The notes beneath the pieces are model-generated. The model was not told the origin of the DNA. It was given only the letters and a program-made list of their open reading frames with translations, and ran no database searches. From positions 281-12,423 of the forward strand of contig PMKB01000134.1 of assembly GCA_003157595.1 (NCBI GenBank): a DNA stretch of 12,143 nt, given 5' to 3'. Source of the DNA: Solirubrobacterales bacterium (GTDB lineage: Bacteria > Actinomycetota > Thermoleophilia > Solirubrobacterales > Solirubrobacteraceae). Positions 1 through 6,842 of this stretch are shown one piece after another (position 1 is the first letter of the stretch; each line of letters opens with the position of its first letter). Position numbers and translations under genes: made by a program.

Positions 1-1
1 C

Positions 2-982
2 GGCATCGGCACGAGCGAGGTCGAGCACGTGCTCGCGACCCAGTGCCTGGTGCAGACCAAGCCGCGCTCGATGCGGATCAGCTACGAAGGACGACGCGGC
101 TTCGGTGTCACGGCCAAGGACCTGATTCTCGCCACGATCGGCCAGATCGGCGTCGACGGTGCCGTCGGGCACGTCGTCGAGTATTGCGGCGAGGCGATCG
201 CGGAGCTTTCGATGGAGGGCCGGATGACGGTCTGCAACATGACGATCGAGGGCGGCGGCCGCGCCGGCATGATCGCGCCCGACGAGGTCACCTTCGAGTG
301 GTTCGAGCGGGACGCCCGGCCCGGCGCCGGTTCCGGCGCGGCGCTGGAGCGGGCGATCGAGGGCTGGCGCGGGCTGCGCAGTGACGAGCGTGCACAGTTC
401 GACGCGGAAATCCTCGTCGACGTCGCCGCGATCTCACCGCAGGTCACCTGGGGCACCAACCCGGGGATGGTCGTCGGCGTCGCCGAGCGCGTGCCCTCGC
501 CCGATGACTTCGAGACCCCCGCCGATCGCGACGCGGTGGAGCGCGCACTCGTGTACATGGGCCTTGCGGCCGGCACGCAGATCGAGGAGATCCGGCTCGA
601 CCGCGTGTTCATCGGTTCCTGCACCAACTCGCGGATCGGCGACCTGCGCGCCGCCGCATCGGTGATCCGCGGGCGCCGCGTGGCCGATCACGTGCACGCA
701 ATGGTCGTGCCGGGGTCGGCGCAGGTCAGCGCCCAGGCCGAGGCCGAGGGGCTCGACGAGACTTTCCGCGCCGCCGGCTTCGACTGGCGGACCGCCGGCT
801 GCTCGATGTGTCTGGGAATGAATCCCGACATCCTCGCCCCCGGCGAACGCTGTGCCTCGACCTCCAACCGCAACTTCGAAGGTCGCCAGGGCCGCGGCGG
901 ACGCACCCACCTGGTCTCGCCGGAGATGGCGGCGGCGGCCGCGATCGAAGGCCGTTTCGTCGACATCCGCACCTGGAGCTGA
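2..982 (+). CDS. leuC: 3-isopropylmalate dehydratase large subunit, 5'-truncated by window edge
   Basis: The aconitase-family large subunit isomerises 2-isopropylmalate to 3-isopropylmalate with LeuD in the cytoplasm; in citramalate pathways the same enzyme converts citramalate to 3-methylmalate. The frame is open from base 2, so the gene begins upstream. About 326 codons are seen; against a usual length near 465, roughly 140 N-terminal residues are missing. The first visible residues, [14 protein letters not shown], match the family core, followed by VTAKD, EYCGEAI and [11 protein letters not shown]. The three [4Fe-4S] cysteine ligands are present: GSCTNSR (codon 620-622) and CSMC (codons 800-802 and 809-811). 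The end [13 protein letters not shown] is the typical substrate-loop region. The stop lies 3 nt before leuD, with a GGAG (974-977) inside the leuC end serving leuD. The internal GTG at 29 is not a real start. Identification is near certain. Confidence 0.97.
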   Translation, partial: GIGTSEVEHVLATQCLVQTKPRSMRISYEGRRGFGVTAKDLILATIGQIGVDGAVGHVVEYCGEAIAELSMEGRMTVCNMTIEGGGRAGMIAPDEVTFEWFERDARPGAGSGAALERAIEGWRGLRSDERAQFDAEILVDVAAISPQVTWGTNPGMVVGVAERVPSPDDFETPADRDAVERALVYMGLAAGTQIEEIRLDRVFIGSCTNSRIGDLRAAASVIRGRRVADHVHAMVVPGSAQVSAQAEAEGLDETFRAAGFDWRTAGCSMCLGMNPDILAPGERCASTSNRNFEGRQGRGGRTHLVSPEMAAAAAIEGRFVDIRTWS

Positions 983-985
983 GCA

Positions 986-1546
986 ATGGAGCCGATCACC
1001 GTCATCGCCGGCGCAGTCAGCGACCTGGACCGCAGCGACGTCGACACCGACCAGATCATTCCGAAGCAGTTCCTCAAGCGAATCGAGCGCAGCGGCTTCG
1101 GCGAGTTCCTGTTCTACGACTGGGCCAAGCAGCCGGGCTGGGAGCTCCCGCGCAACCCGATCCTGACGAGCGGGCGGAATTTCGGCTGCGGCTCATCGCG
1201 CGAGCATGCGCCGTGGGCGATCGAGGACTACGGCTTCCGCGCCGTGGTCGCGCCCAGCTTCGGCGACATCTTCTACAACAACTGCATGAAGGTCGGACTG
1301 CTCGCCGTCGTGCTGGCGGAGGCCGACGTGCGCGCGCTTGCGGCGGCGGGCGAGGGCGAGGTCGACCTCGAGGCGCAGGAGGTCCGTTTCGCCGGCCGAT
1401 GCGTCAGCTTCGAGATCGACCCCGAGATCCGCCGCAGGCTCATCGGCGGCCTCGACGACATCGCTCTGACCCTGCAGGGCAGCGATGCGATCGCGGCCTA
1501 CGAGGCCGAGCGCGAGCGCACCGGGCCGGTCACCACGGCGCTCTGA
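986..1546 (+). CDS. leuD: 3-isopropylmalate dehydratase small subunit
   Basis: Swivelling small subunit of the isopropylmalate isomerase; it closes over the LeuC iron-sulfur site. 186 residues is a normal length. Visible family motifs are the N-terminal DVDTDQIIPKQFLKRI (about residues 19-34), the substrate-binding loop GRNFGCGSSREHAPWA (about 63-78) and the SFGDIFYNNCMKVGLL segment (about 91-106). The ATG is 3 nt after the leuC TGA with a GGAG eight bases upstream, so the two subunits are almost certainly co-translated, which suits a 1:1 complex. Downstream there is no close-packed gene, only the ~480-bp gap before leuB, so the operon may be interrupted here. Very confident. Confidence 0.97.
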   Translation: MEPITVIAGAVSDLDRSDVDTDQIIPKQFLKRIERSGFGEFLFYDWAKQPGWELPRNPILTSGRNFGCGSSREHAPWAIEDYGFRAVVAPSFGDIFYNNCMKVGLLAVVLAEADVRALAAAGEGEVDLEAQEVRFAGRCVSFEIDPEIRRRLIGGLDDIALTLQGSDAIAAYEAERERTGPVTTAL

Positions 1547-1610
1547 GAGGGCCGGCGGGGCCGCGCAACACGACCGCCTGGCACGTGGTCCTGTAGTGGT
1601 GGTTCGCCTG

Positions 1611-1933
1611 ATGCTTCCGATCGAGGAGCCGCGCGATGCGTGGAGCGATGTTGGGACTCGCGACACGCTCGAGAACGTGTTTGGGTCGCTGGAGTCGACG
1701 GTCGACGCGGCTGAGGCGACGCTGCCGAACACGGTCTCGGCACAGACGGCTCTGGTTGCGAGCGTCTGCCGAAGTCTGTCGGCACTCAAACGGCATGCGC
1801 CACCGCGCGCGCGGCGGCGAAGTCCACAGACATGGCCGCGCGGAGCACGGAGCAGGCCGCAGTGGCCGCGTGCCACACCGGAATCGACGCCAACCGGATG
1901 ACGTTTTGGAGCACGATCGGCGCACTGCACTGA
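1611..1933 (+). pseudogene. Possible small Ala-rich helical protein, reading frame shifted near 1790
   Basis: I do not recognise this. From ATG 1611 (or GTG 1596) one frame reads MLPIEEPRDAWSD...TLENVFGSLEST...ALVASVCRSLSALK, plausible protein with mostly G/C third positions. After about 1790 that frame turns into Arg/Pro-rich junk typical of a wrong frame. At the same point the -1 frame, blocked by a TGA at 1712-1714, becomes protein-like: TACATARAAAKSTDM...EQAAVAACHTGIDAN...WSTIGALH, ending at TGA 1931-1933. That downstream stretch has no start codon near its beginning, so it can only continue the first frame. Joined at CTCAAACGG the product is 107 residues, Ala-rich and probably helical, with several Cys and no signal or membrane segment. 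Codons such as AAA, CGA, AGT, GTT and CTT are commoner than in the neighbours. It could be a decayed gene, a sequencing indel, or non-coding DNA that looks coding by chance. A GC hairpin follows directly. Confidence 0.35.
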
Positions 1934-1934
1934 G

Positions 1935-1950
1935 GCGCGCGCTCGCGCGC
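1935..1950 (+). terminator. GC-only hairpin after the gap ORF
   Basis: GCGCGC (1935-1940) and GCGCGC (1945-1950) are complementary across a 4-nt loop GCTC, one base after the TGA at 1931-1933. There is no following T-tract, so it is not a canonical intrinsic terminator. In GC-rich actinobacteria such stems often sit at gene ends, but the local sequence is so rich in GC that chance palindromes are expected. The next ~70 bp to leuB (GC-rich, more short GCG/CGC runs) shows no other feature. Confidence 0.25.
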
Positions 1951-2023
1951 GGGCGTCGACGCCAACGGTCGCGCGGGGCGCGGGCGGCGCGCGCCTGAAC
2001 GCCGCTGCTACGGTGCCATCTCG

Positions 2024-3046
2024 ATGACCCTGATCGCAACGCTGCCCGGAGACGGGATCGGCCCCGAGGTGCTGGCCGCGGGTCTCGAGGTGCTGGCCGC
2101 GGTCGCCGAGGTGGATGTCGAAGAGCACGTGTTCGGCGGCGCCTCGATCGACGCGCACGGCGTCGCGCTCACCGACGAGGTGCTGGCCGCATGCCGCGGC
2201 GCCGACGCCGTGCTGCTCGGGGCGGTCGGGGGTCCGAAATGGGACACCACCGACCCGCGCAAGCCTCGGCCCGAGCAGGGACTGCTCGGCGTGCGCAAGG
2301 GCCTGGGCCTGTTCGCGAACCTGCGTCCCGTCCGCGCGATCGAGGCGCTCTACGACGCGAGTCCGCTGCGCGAGGAGCGCATCGCAGGCACGGACCTGCT
2401 GGTCGTACGCGAGCTGACGGGCGGGATCTACTTCGGCGCCAAGACACGCACGGCGCAGGCGGCGAGCGATCTGTGCGAGTACAGCGTGGTCGAGATCGAG
2501 CGCATCGCCCGGGTCGCCTTCACGGCGGCGCGCACGCATGTCACGAGCGTCGACAAGGCGAACGTGCTCGAGACCTCGCGGCTGTGGCGCGAGGTCGTGA
2601 CGCGCGTGCACGCCGAGGAGTTTCCCGGCGTCGAACTTCAACATCTGCTCGTCGACAACGCGGCGATGGCGCTCGTCAGCGCCCCGAACCGCTTCGACGT
2701 GATCGTCACCGAGAACATGTTCGGCGACATCCTCAGCGACGAGGCGGCGATGATCACCGGCTCGATCGGGATGCTGCCGAGCGCGTCGCTTGGCGAGGGC
2801 GGTCCGGGCCTGTTTGAGCCCGTCCACGGCTCGGCCCCCGATATCGCCGGGAAGGCCATCGCCAATCCGCTCGCGATGTTCCTCTCGGTCGCATTGATGC
2901 TGCGGCGAGGACTGGGGTTGGAAGCGGAGGCCGGCGCGGTAGAATCGGCCGTCGATCGTGCACTCGCTGACGGGCTGCGGACGCACGATCTTGGTGGTTC
3001 GGCGACCACGGCGCAGGCCACGGCGGCCGTGCTCGCACTCCTATAG
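2024..3046 (+). CDS. leuB: 3-isopropylmalate dehydrogenase
   Basis: NAD-dependent oxidative decarboxylation of 3-isopropylmalate to 2-oxoisocaproate; it can also use 3-methylmalate from the citramalate route to give 2-oxobutyrate. 340 residues, normal for the family. Motifs: LPGDGIGPE at the N-terminus, substrate arginines in VRKGLG (R91), NLRPV (R101) and RELTGG (R129), GIYFG tyrosine (Y136), DKANVL lysine (K178), and metal aspartates D211 (LLVDNAAM), D235 and D239 in the dehydrogenase signature [15 protein letters not shown] loop [10 protein letters not shown] lies at 268-277. No Shine-Dalgarno precedes ATG 2024; a TACGGT at 2009-2014 lies 9 bp upstream, so transcription may start almost at the ATG (leaderless). 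This start separates leuB from the upstream gap and suggests its own promoter. ilvE follows after 20 bp. Confidence 0.97.
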   Translation: MTLIATLPGDGIGPEVLAAGLEVLAAVAEVDVEEHVFGGASIDAHGVALTDEVLAACRGADAVLLGAVGGPKWDTTDPRKPRPEQGLLGVRKGLGLFANLRPVRAIEALYDASPLREERIAGTDLLVVRELTGGIYFGAKTRTAQAASDLCEYSVVEIERIARVAFTAARTHVTSVDKANVLETSRLWREVVTRVHAEEFPGVELQHLLVDNAAMALVSAPNRFDVIVTENMFGDILSDEAAMITGSIGMLPSASLGEGGPGLFEPVHGSAPDIAGKAIANPLAMFLSVALMLRRGLGLEAEAGAVESAVDRALADGLRTHDLGGSATTAQATAAVLALL

Positions 3047-3066
3047 CGAAGGGAAGCTCGGACGCT

Positions 3067-4038
3067 GTGATCGAAACGGAGGTCATCTGGCACAACGGCG
3101 AGTTCGTCGCCTGGGCGGACGCGAAGGTCCACGTTCTGACGCATGGACTGCACTACGGCACCGGGGTGTTCGAGGGTATTCGCTGCTACGAGACCCAGCA
3201 CGGTCCGGCGATCTTCCGCCACCTCGACCATCTGGACCGCCTGGAGCGCTCGGCCAAGCTCTATTACATGGAGCTGCCCTACTCGATCGAGCAGTTGCGC
3301 GCCGCGACACACGAACTGGTGCTGCGCAATGCGGTGTCGTCGTGCTACATCCGGCCAATCGCCTTCCGCGGCTACGGCCAGATGGGACTCAACCCGCTCG
3401 ATGCGCCGATCGAGGTCTCGATCGCGCTGTGGCCGTGGGGCACCTACCTCGGGGAGGAGGGCACGCGCAACGGCATTCGCGCGAAGGTTTCCTCATGGGA
3501 GCGCATCAGCCCGCGCTCGCTGATCCCGGCGGCCAAGGCCTCCGGCCAGTACCTCAACAGCGTGCTCGCGAAGATCGAGTCGGTCAAGGCGGGCTACGAC
3601 GAGGCGATCCTGCTCGACGCGCACGGTCACATCTGCGAAGGCTCGGGCGAGAACATCTACACGGTGCGCGACGGGGTGATCGTGACGCCACCCCAGACGG
3701 CCTCGATCCTCGACGGGATCAATCGCCGCTCGGTCGTCCAGATCGCCCGCGACCTCGGCTACGCGGTGATCGAGCGCGACATCACGCGGGCCGAGCTCTA
3801 CCTCGCCGACGAGGTCTTCCTCACCGGCACCGCGGCGGAGCTCGTGCCGGTCCGCGAGGTCGACGACCACGCGATCGGGTCCGGCGGGCCCGGCGAGATC
3901 ACGCGGGTTCTGCAGGACGCCTTCCAGGAGGTGCTCTACGGCCGCAACGAGCGCTATCTCGAGTGGCTGGACGTCGTCGCTACACCGCAGCCCCCGGCCG
4001 CAGCGGGCGAGGCGGTTCCGCAGCGAGCAGGCGCATAG
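3067..4038 (+). CDS. ilvE: Branched-chain amino acid aminotransferase
   Basis: Fold-type IV PLP enzyme that transfers the amino group from glutamate to the 2-oxo acids of leucine, isoleucine and valine in the cytoplasm. 323 residues, slightly long for the family because of an extra Pro/Ala-rich C-terminal tail (about residues 305-323). Landmarks: THGLHYGTGVFEGIR (25-39), YIRPIAFRGYG (94-104), PLP Schiff-base lysine K157 in AAKASGQYLNS, CEGSGENIY (190-198) and the phosphate-binding FLTGTAAE (251-258). The start is GTG 3067; no alternative upstream fits and a GAAGGGAAG (3048-3056) just after the leuB stop acts as ribosome binding site at a rather long spacing. It follows leuB by 20 bp, so co-transcription is likely. 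The family also contains D-amino acid transaminases and aminodeoxychorismate lyases, but the conserved residues and neighbours favour IlvE. Confidence 0.95.
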   Translation: MIETEVIWHNGEFVAWADAKVHVLTHGLHYGTGVFEGIRCYETQHGPAIFRHLDHLDRLERSAKLYYMELPYSIEQLRAATHELVLRNAVSSCYIRPIAFRGYGQMGLNPLDAPIEVSIALWPWGTYLGEEGTRNGIRAKVSSWERISPRSLIPAAKASGQYLNSVLAKIESVKAGYDEAILLDAHGHICEGSGENIYTVRDGVIVTPPQTASILDGINRRSVVQIARDLGYAVIERDITRAELYLADEVFLTGTAAELVPVREVDDHAIGSGGPGEITRVLQDAFQEVLYGRNERYLEWLDVVATPQPPAAAGEAVPQRAGA

Positions 4039-4040
4039 CG

Positions 4041-4091
4041 ATGGCGACTCTTTCGATGTTCGTGGTGCGAATTACGCGGGCGGCCGACTAG
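4041..4091 (+). CDS. Possible 16-codon leader peptide ahead of cimA
   Basis: An ATG two bases after the ilvE stop opens a 16-codon ORF, MATLSMFVVRITRAAD, ended by TAG at 4089-4091. A weak CAGG lies 9 bases upstream of the ATG. The peptide contains Leu, two adjacent Val and Ile codons, the amino acids whose synthesis the flanking genes serve; that is the usual design of branched-chain attenuator peptides in other bacteria. Its stop codon falls inside a potential stem-loop (4080-4110) and codons 4-6 contain a 7-nt complement to the cimA ribosome binding site. Small size means it could be a chance ORF: the enrichment for branched-chain codons is modest. Function is inference only. Confidence 0.3.
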   Translation: MATLSMFVVRITRAAD

Positions 4092-4145
4092 CGCTTGCGC
4101 GCACGGCCGCTTCCTGCTCCCATCGCCCCGACACTTCGAAAGGAA
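4080..4145 (+). promoter_or_regulatory. Candidate RNA switch covering the cimA ribosome binding site
   Basis: Three pairings can be read directly. GCGGCCG (4080-4086) pairs with CGGCCGC (4104-4110), with an inner GCG-CTTG-CGC. TTCCT (4111-4115) pairs with AGGAA (4141-4145), the core of the cimA Shine-Dalgarno. Alternatively CTTTCGA (4050-4056, inside the small ORF) pairs with TCGAAAG (4136-4142), which overlaps the same Shine-Dalgarno. The last two exclude each other, and a ribosome on the small ORF would cover CTTTCGA. The layout resembles translational attenuation, but no T-tract terminator is seen and the pairings are short. Confidence 0.3.
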
Positions 4146-4150
4146 CCACC

Positions 4151-5719
4151 GTGAACGAGATCGAGCTATACGACGCCACCTTGCGCGACGGCATGCAGGG
4201 GGAGGGGATGTCCCTCTCGGCCGAGGAGAAGTTGCGCGTCGCCCACAAGCTGGACGAACTGGGGATCGACCTGATCGAGGCCGGCTTCCCGGGCTCAAAC
4301 CCCAAGGATCGCGAGCTGTTCGAGCTGCTCGCGCACGAGCGCTTCGGGCACGCCGTCCTGGCGGCGTTCGGAATGACGCACCGTCGCGACGTCGAGGCGT
4401 CGCTGGACCCGGCGCTGGTGGAGCTGGCCGAGTGCGTCGCACCGGTCTGCACGCTGGTCGGCAAGACCTGGACGCTGCACCTGGAGAAGATCGTCAAGGT
4501 CGATCGCGAGGAGAACCTGCGGATGATCGCCTCCTCGATCGCCTTCCTGCGTGGTGCGGGCAAGCGCGTGGTCTACGACGCCGAGCACTTCTTCGACGGC
4601 TTCCGCGCCGAGCGGGAGTACGCGTTGCGCTGCATCCGCACAGCGGCGGAGGCAGGCGCGGAGACCGTCACGCTTTGTGACACCAACGGCTCCTCACTGC
4701 CCTCGCAGGTCGCGGCTGCGACGGCCGCCGCGGTCTCGGCGCTCGGCGAGGGCGTGCGCGTCGGCATCCATTGCCACAACGACGCCGAGTGCGGCGTCGC
4801 CAACACGCTGGCCGCGGTCGAGGCCGGCGCCCGCCAGGTCCAGGGCACGATGAACGGATGCGGCGAGCGCACGGGCAACGCCAACCTCGTCTCGATCATC
4901 GCAAACCTGCAGCTCAAGCTCGGCTTCCGCTGTCTGGCCGACGAGCAGCTCGCGCGCCTGACAGAGACGGCGCACTTCGTCGACGAGCTGCTCAACATCA
5001 CTCCGGACCCCAATCAGCCCTACGTCGGGCGCAACGCGTTCGCGCACAAGGGAGGCATGCATGTCGCCGGCGTGAGCGCCGACGCGAGCACCTTCGAGCA
5101 CGTCCCGCCGGCACTCATCGGCAACCACCGCGAGCTGCTGGTGTCGGAGCTCGCGGGGCGGGCCAGCGTGAGCGAGAAGGCCGCCGCGCTCGGGATCGAG
5201 CTGGACGAGCCGACGACGCGAAAGGTGCTCGCGCGGATCAAGGACCTCGAGCATCGCGGGTACCAGTTCGAGGCCGCCGACGGCTCGCTCGAGCTGCTGC
5301 TTCGCCGCGAGACCGGCGGCTACACGCCGCTGTTCAAGCTCGAATCCTGGCGGGTGATCGTCGAGCAGCGGGCGGACGGCGAGGCCCAGACCGAGGCGAC
5401 GATCAAGATCTGGATCGACGGCGAGCGCCGCGTGCACACCGCCGAGGGCAATGGGCCCGTAAACGCCCTGGACGCCGCTCTGCGCGCGGCGATCGGCGAG
5501 GTTCACCCGCACCTGGCCGACATCGAGCTGGTGAACTTCAAGGTGCGCATCCTCGACGAGGACAAGGGCACGGACGCTGTCACGCGCGTGCTGCTTGACT
5601 CCTCCGACGGGACCGCGGTGTGGGGCTCGATCGGCGTGTCCGAGAACGTCGTCGCGGCCTCGTGGGAGGCGCTCGTGGACTCGCTGGAGCGCGGCATGCT
5701 GGCCGGGCCGCCGAAGTGA
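4151..5719 (+). CDS. cimA: (R)-citramalate synthase
   Basis: Condenses pyruvate and acetyl-CoA to (R)-citramalate, the entry to the threonine-independent isoleucine pathway. 522 residues. A DRE-TIM barrel (about 1-290) opens with YDATLRDGMQGEG (R12, D13 catalytic/metal), then AGFPGSNPKD (44-53), AEHFFDGFRAE (144-154), metal ligands HCHND (H207, H209) and GERTGNANL (238-246); FAHKGGMH (297-304) lies in the linker, and residues ~393-515 form a LeuA-type allosteric domain (normally feedback-binding). The PGSNPKD and AEHFFDG segments are those of the long citramalate synthase subfamily rather than of 2-isopropylmalate or homocitrate synthase; substrate choice is still inferred from family. Start GTG 4151 has a strong GAAAGGAA (4138-4145) six bases upstream, the best ribosome binding site in the window. 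The stop overlaps the next start by 4 nt. Confidence 0.93.
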   Translation: MNEIELYDATLRDGMQGEGMSLSAEEKLRVAHKLDELGIDLIEAGFPGSNPKDRELFELLAHERFGHAVLAAFGMTHRRDVEASLDPALVELAECVAPVCTLVGKTWTLHLEKIVKVDREENLRMIASSIAFLRGAGKRVVYDAEHFFDGFRAEREYALRCIRTAAEAGAETVTLCDTNGSSLPSQVAAATAAAVSALGEGVRVGIHCHNDAECGVANTLAAVEAGARQVQGTMNGCGERTGNANLVSIIANLQLKLGFRCLADEQLARLTETAHFVDELLNITPDPNQPYVGRNAFAHKGGMHVAGVSADASTFEHVPPALIGNHRELLVSELAGRASVSEKAAALGIELDEPTTRKVLARIKDLEHRGYQFEAADGSLELLLRRETGGYTPLFKLESWRVIVEQRADGEAQTEATIKIWIDGERRVHTAEGNGPVNALDAALRAAIGEVHPHLADIELVNFKVRILDEDKGTDAVTRVLLDSSDGTAVWGSIGVSENVVAASWEALVDSLERGMLAGPPK

Positions 5720-6828
5720 GCGACAACGAGATCCCGCTCGCCCGGCCGCTGCTCGGGGAGGCGGAGGAGCGCGGCGTGATCGAGGTTCTGCGCTCCGGGC
5801 GCCTGTCGCTCGGTCCGCTGCTCGGCGAGTTCGAACGGCGTTTCGCCGCGCGCATCGGCGCGCCGTATGCGAGCGCGGTATCGAGCGGCACGGCGGGGCT
5901 TCATCTCGCGCTGCGCGCGGTCGGCGTCAGCGACGGCGACGAGGTGATCACCAGCCCCTTCTCGTTCGTCGCCTCGGCGAACGTGATCGTCTACGAGCGC
6001 GCCACGCCGGTCTTCGTCGACATCGATCCGCGCACGCTGACGATCGACCCGGCGGCGGCGGCCGCAGCGGTCGGCCCGCGCACGAGCGCGCTCCTGCCGG
6101 TGCACATCTTCGGCTGGCCGGCCGACGTCGAGGCGCTGGAGCAGATCGGGGTGCCGATCGTCGAGGACGCCTGCGAGGCGCTCGGCGCGCAGCACGCCGA
6201 CGGTGTGGCGGTCGGCGCGCGCGGGCACCCGGCAGTGTTCGCCTTCTACGCCAACAAGCAGCTGACGACAGGCGAGGGCGGAATGGTGACGCTCGGGCAC
6301 GAGAGCGAGAAGCAGCGCATCGACAGCGAGCGAAACCAAGGCCGAGCGCCCGACATGGATTGGCTCGATCACGACCGCCTCGGCTTCAACTACCGCCTCA
6401 GCGAGCTCGCATGCGCGATCGGGCTGGCCCAGCTCGACCGGCTCGACGACATGCTGGCGGCGCGGACGCGGGTCGCGGCGGCCTACGGTGAGGCGCTCGC
6501 CGGCATCGAGGGGCTCGAGCTGCCCTGTCCGGACGCGGGAGGGTGCGTCCGCGGCTGGTTCGTCTACACCGTGTCGCTCCCGCGCGGGTGCGACCGCGAC
6601 GAGACGATCCGCGGACTGCGCATGCGCGGTGTGCAAAGCAAGCCCTATCTGCCTGCGATCCATCTGATGAGCTACTACCGCGAGCGCTTCGGCCACCGGC
6701 CCGGCGAGTTTCCCGTCTGTGAGGACGTCGCCGAGCGCTCGCTGGCGCTGCCGTTTCACCCGCGGCTCAGTGAGGGTGACGTCGCGGCGGTCGCGCAGGC
6801 GCTGACCGCGGTGCTTGCGCGGGCATAG
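5716..6828 (+). CDS. DegT/DnrJ/EryC1/StrS-family PLP aminotransferase
   Basis: Fold-type I aminotransferase of the family that usually aminates keto groups on nucleotide-activated sugars (ArnB, PseC, DesI/DesV type). 370 residues, normal length. Seen: SSGTAGLHLAL cofactor-phosphate loop (56-66), VEDACEALGA (149-158) with the PLP-ring aspartate D151, FYANKQLTTGEGG (177-189) with Schiff-base lysine K181, and the family hallmark GFNYRLSELACAIGLAQL (223-240). A typical C-terminal domain follows with QSKPYLPAIH. All catalytic residues are intact, so it should be active. The start is GTG 5716, overlapping the cimA TGA in GTGA; in-frame open sequence back to 5620 lies inside cimA and reads as shadow. 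Odd: no nucleotide-sugar dehydratase, epimerase or glycosyltransferase is near, and it sits between isoleucine and arginine genes. The substrate is unknown; a sugar nucleotide is the family default. Confidence 0.9.
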   Translation: MSDNEIPLARPLLGEAEERGVIEVLRSGRLSLGPLLGEFERRFAARIGAPYASAVSSGTAGLHLALRAVGVSDGDEVITSPFSFVASANVIVYERATPVFVDIDPRTLTIDPAAAAAAVGPRTSALLPVHIFGWPADVEALEQIGVPIVEDACEALGAQHADGVAVGARGHPAVFAFYANKQLTTGEGGMVTLGHESEKQRIDSERNQGRAPDMDWLDHDRLGFNYRLSELACAIGLAQLDRLDDMLAARTRVAAAYGEALAGIEGLELPCPDAGGCVRGWFVYTVSLPRGCDRDETIRGLRMRGVQSKPYLPAIHLMSYYRERFGHRPGEFPVCEDVAERSLALPFHPRLSEGDVAAVAQALTAVLARA

Positions 6829-6831
6829 ACT
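6802..6831 (+). promoter_or_regulatory. Candidate promoter for argH
   Basis: CTGACC (6802-6807, 4 of 6 matches to TTGACA), an 18-bp spacer and TAGACT (6826-6831, matching actinobacterial TANNNT) end 11 bp before the argH ATG. The TAG stop of the upstream aminotransferase is the first half of the -10 box. A start about 7 nt downstream would leave only a few untranslated bases. No Shine-Dalgarno is obvious, in keeping with a near-leaderless message. Sequence match only. Confidence 0.35.
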
Positions 6832-6842
6832 CAGCGCCGGCG

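Noticed and set aside
1549..1562. GGCC...GGCC inverted repeat just after leuD as a terminator
   Set aside because: Only 4 bp of stem, palindromic GGCC words are frequent at this GC content, and no T-tract follows.
808..1596. 262-codon plus-strand ORF overlapping leuC and leuD
   Set aside because: Arg/Pro-rich alternative frame of two confirmed genes.
1193..2986. 597-codon minus-strand ORF spanning leuD, the gap and leuB
   Set aside because: Antisense to two certain genes and rich in Arg/His/Ala as GC-rich shadow frames are; no recognisable domain.
2958..4091. 377-codon plus-strand ORF over ilvE that ends with the leader-peptide stop
   Set aside because: Alternative frame of ilvE. It does mean that the open state of the 4041-4091 ORF could be inherited from this shadow frame, which lowers confidence in the leader peptide.
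5503..6759. 418-codon minus-strand ORF opposite the cimA end and the aminotransferase
   Set aside because: Antisense shadow without domain motifs; both sense genes are clearly coding.
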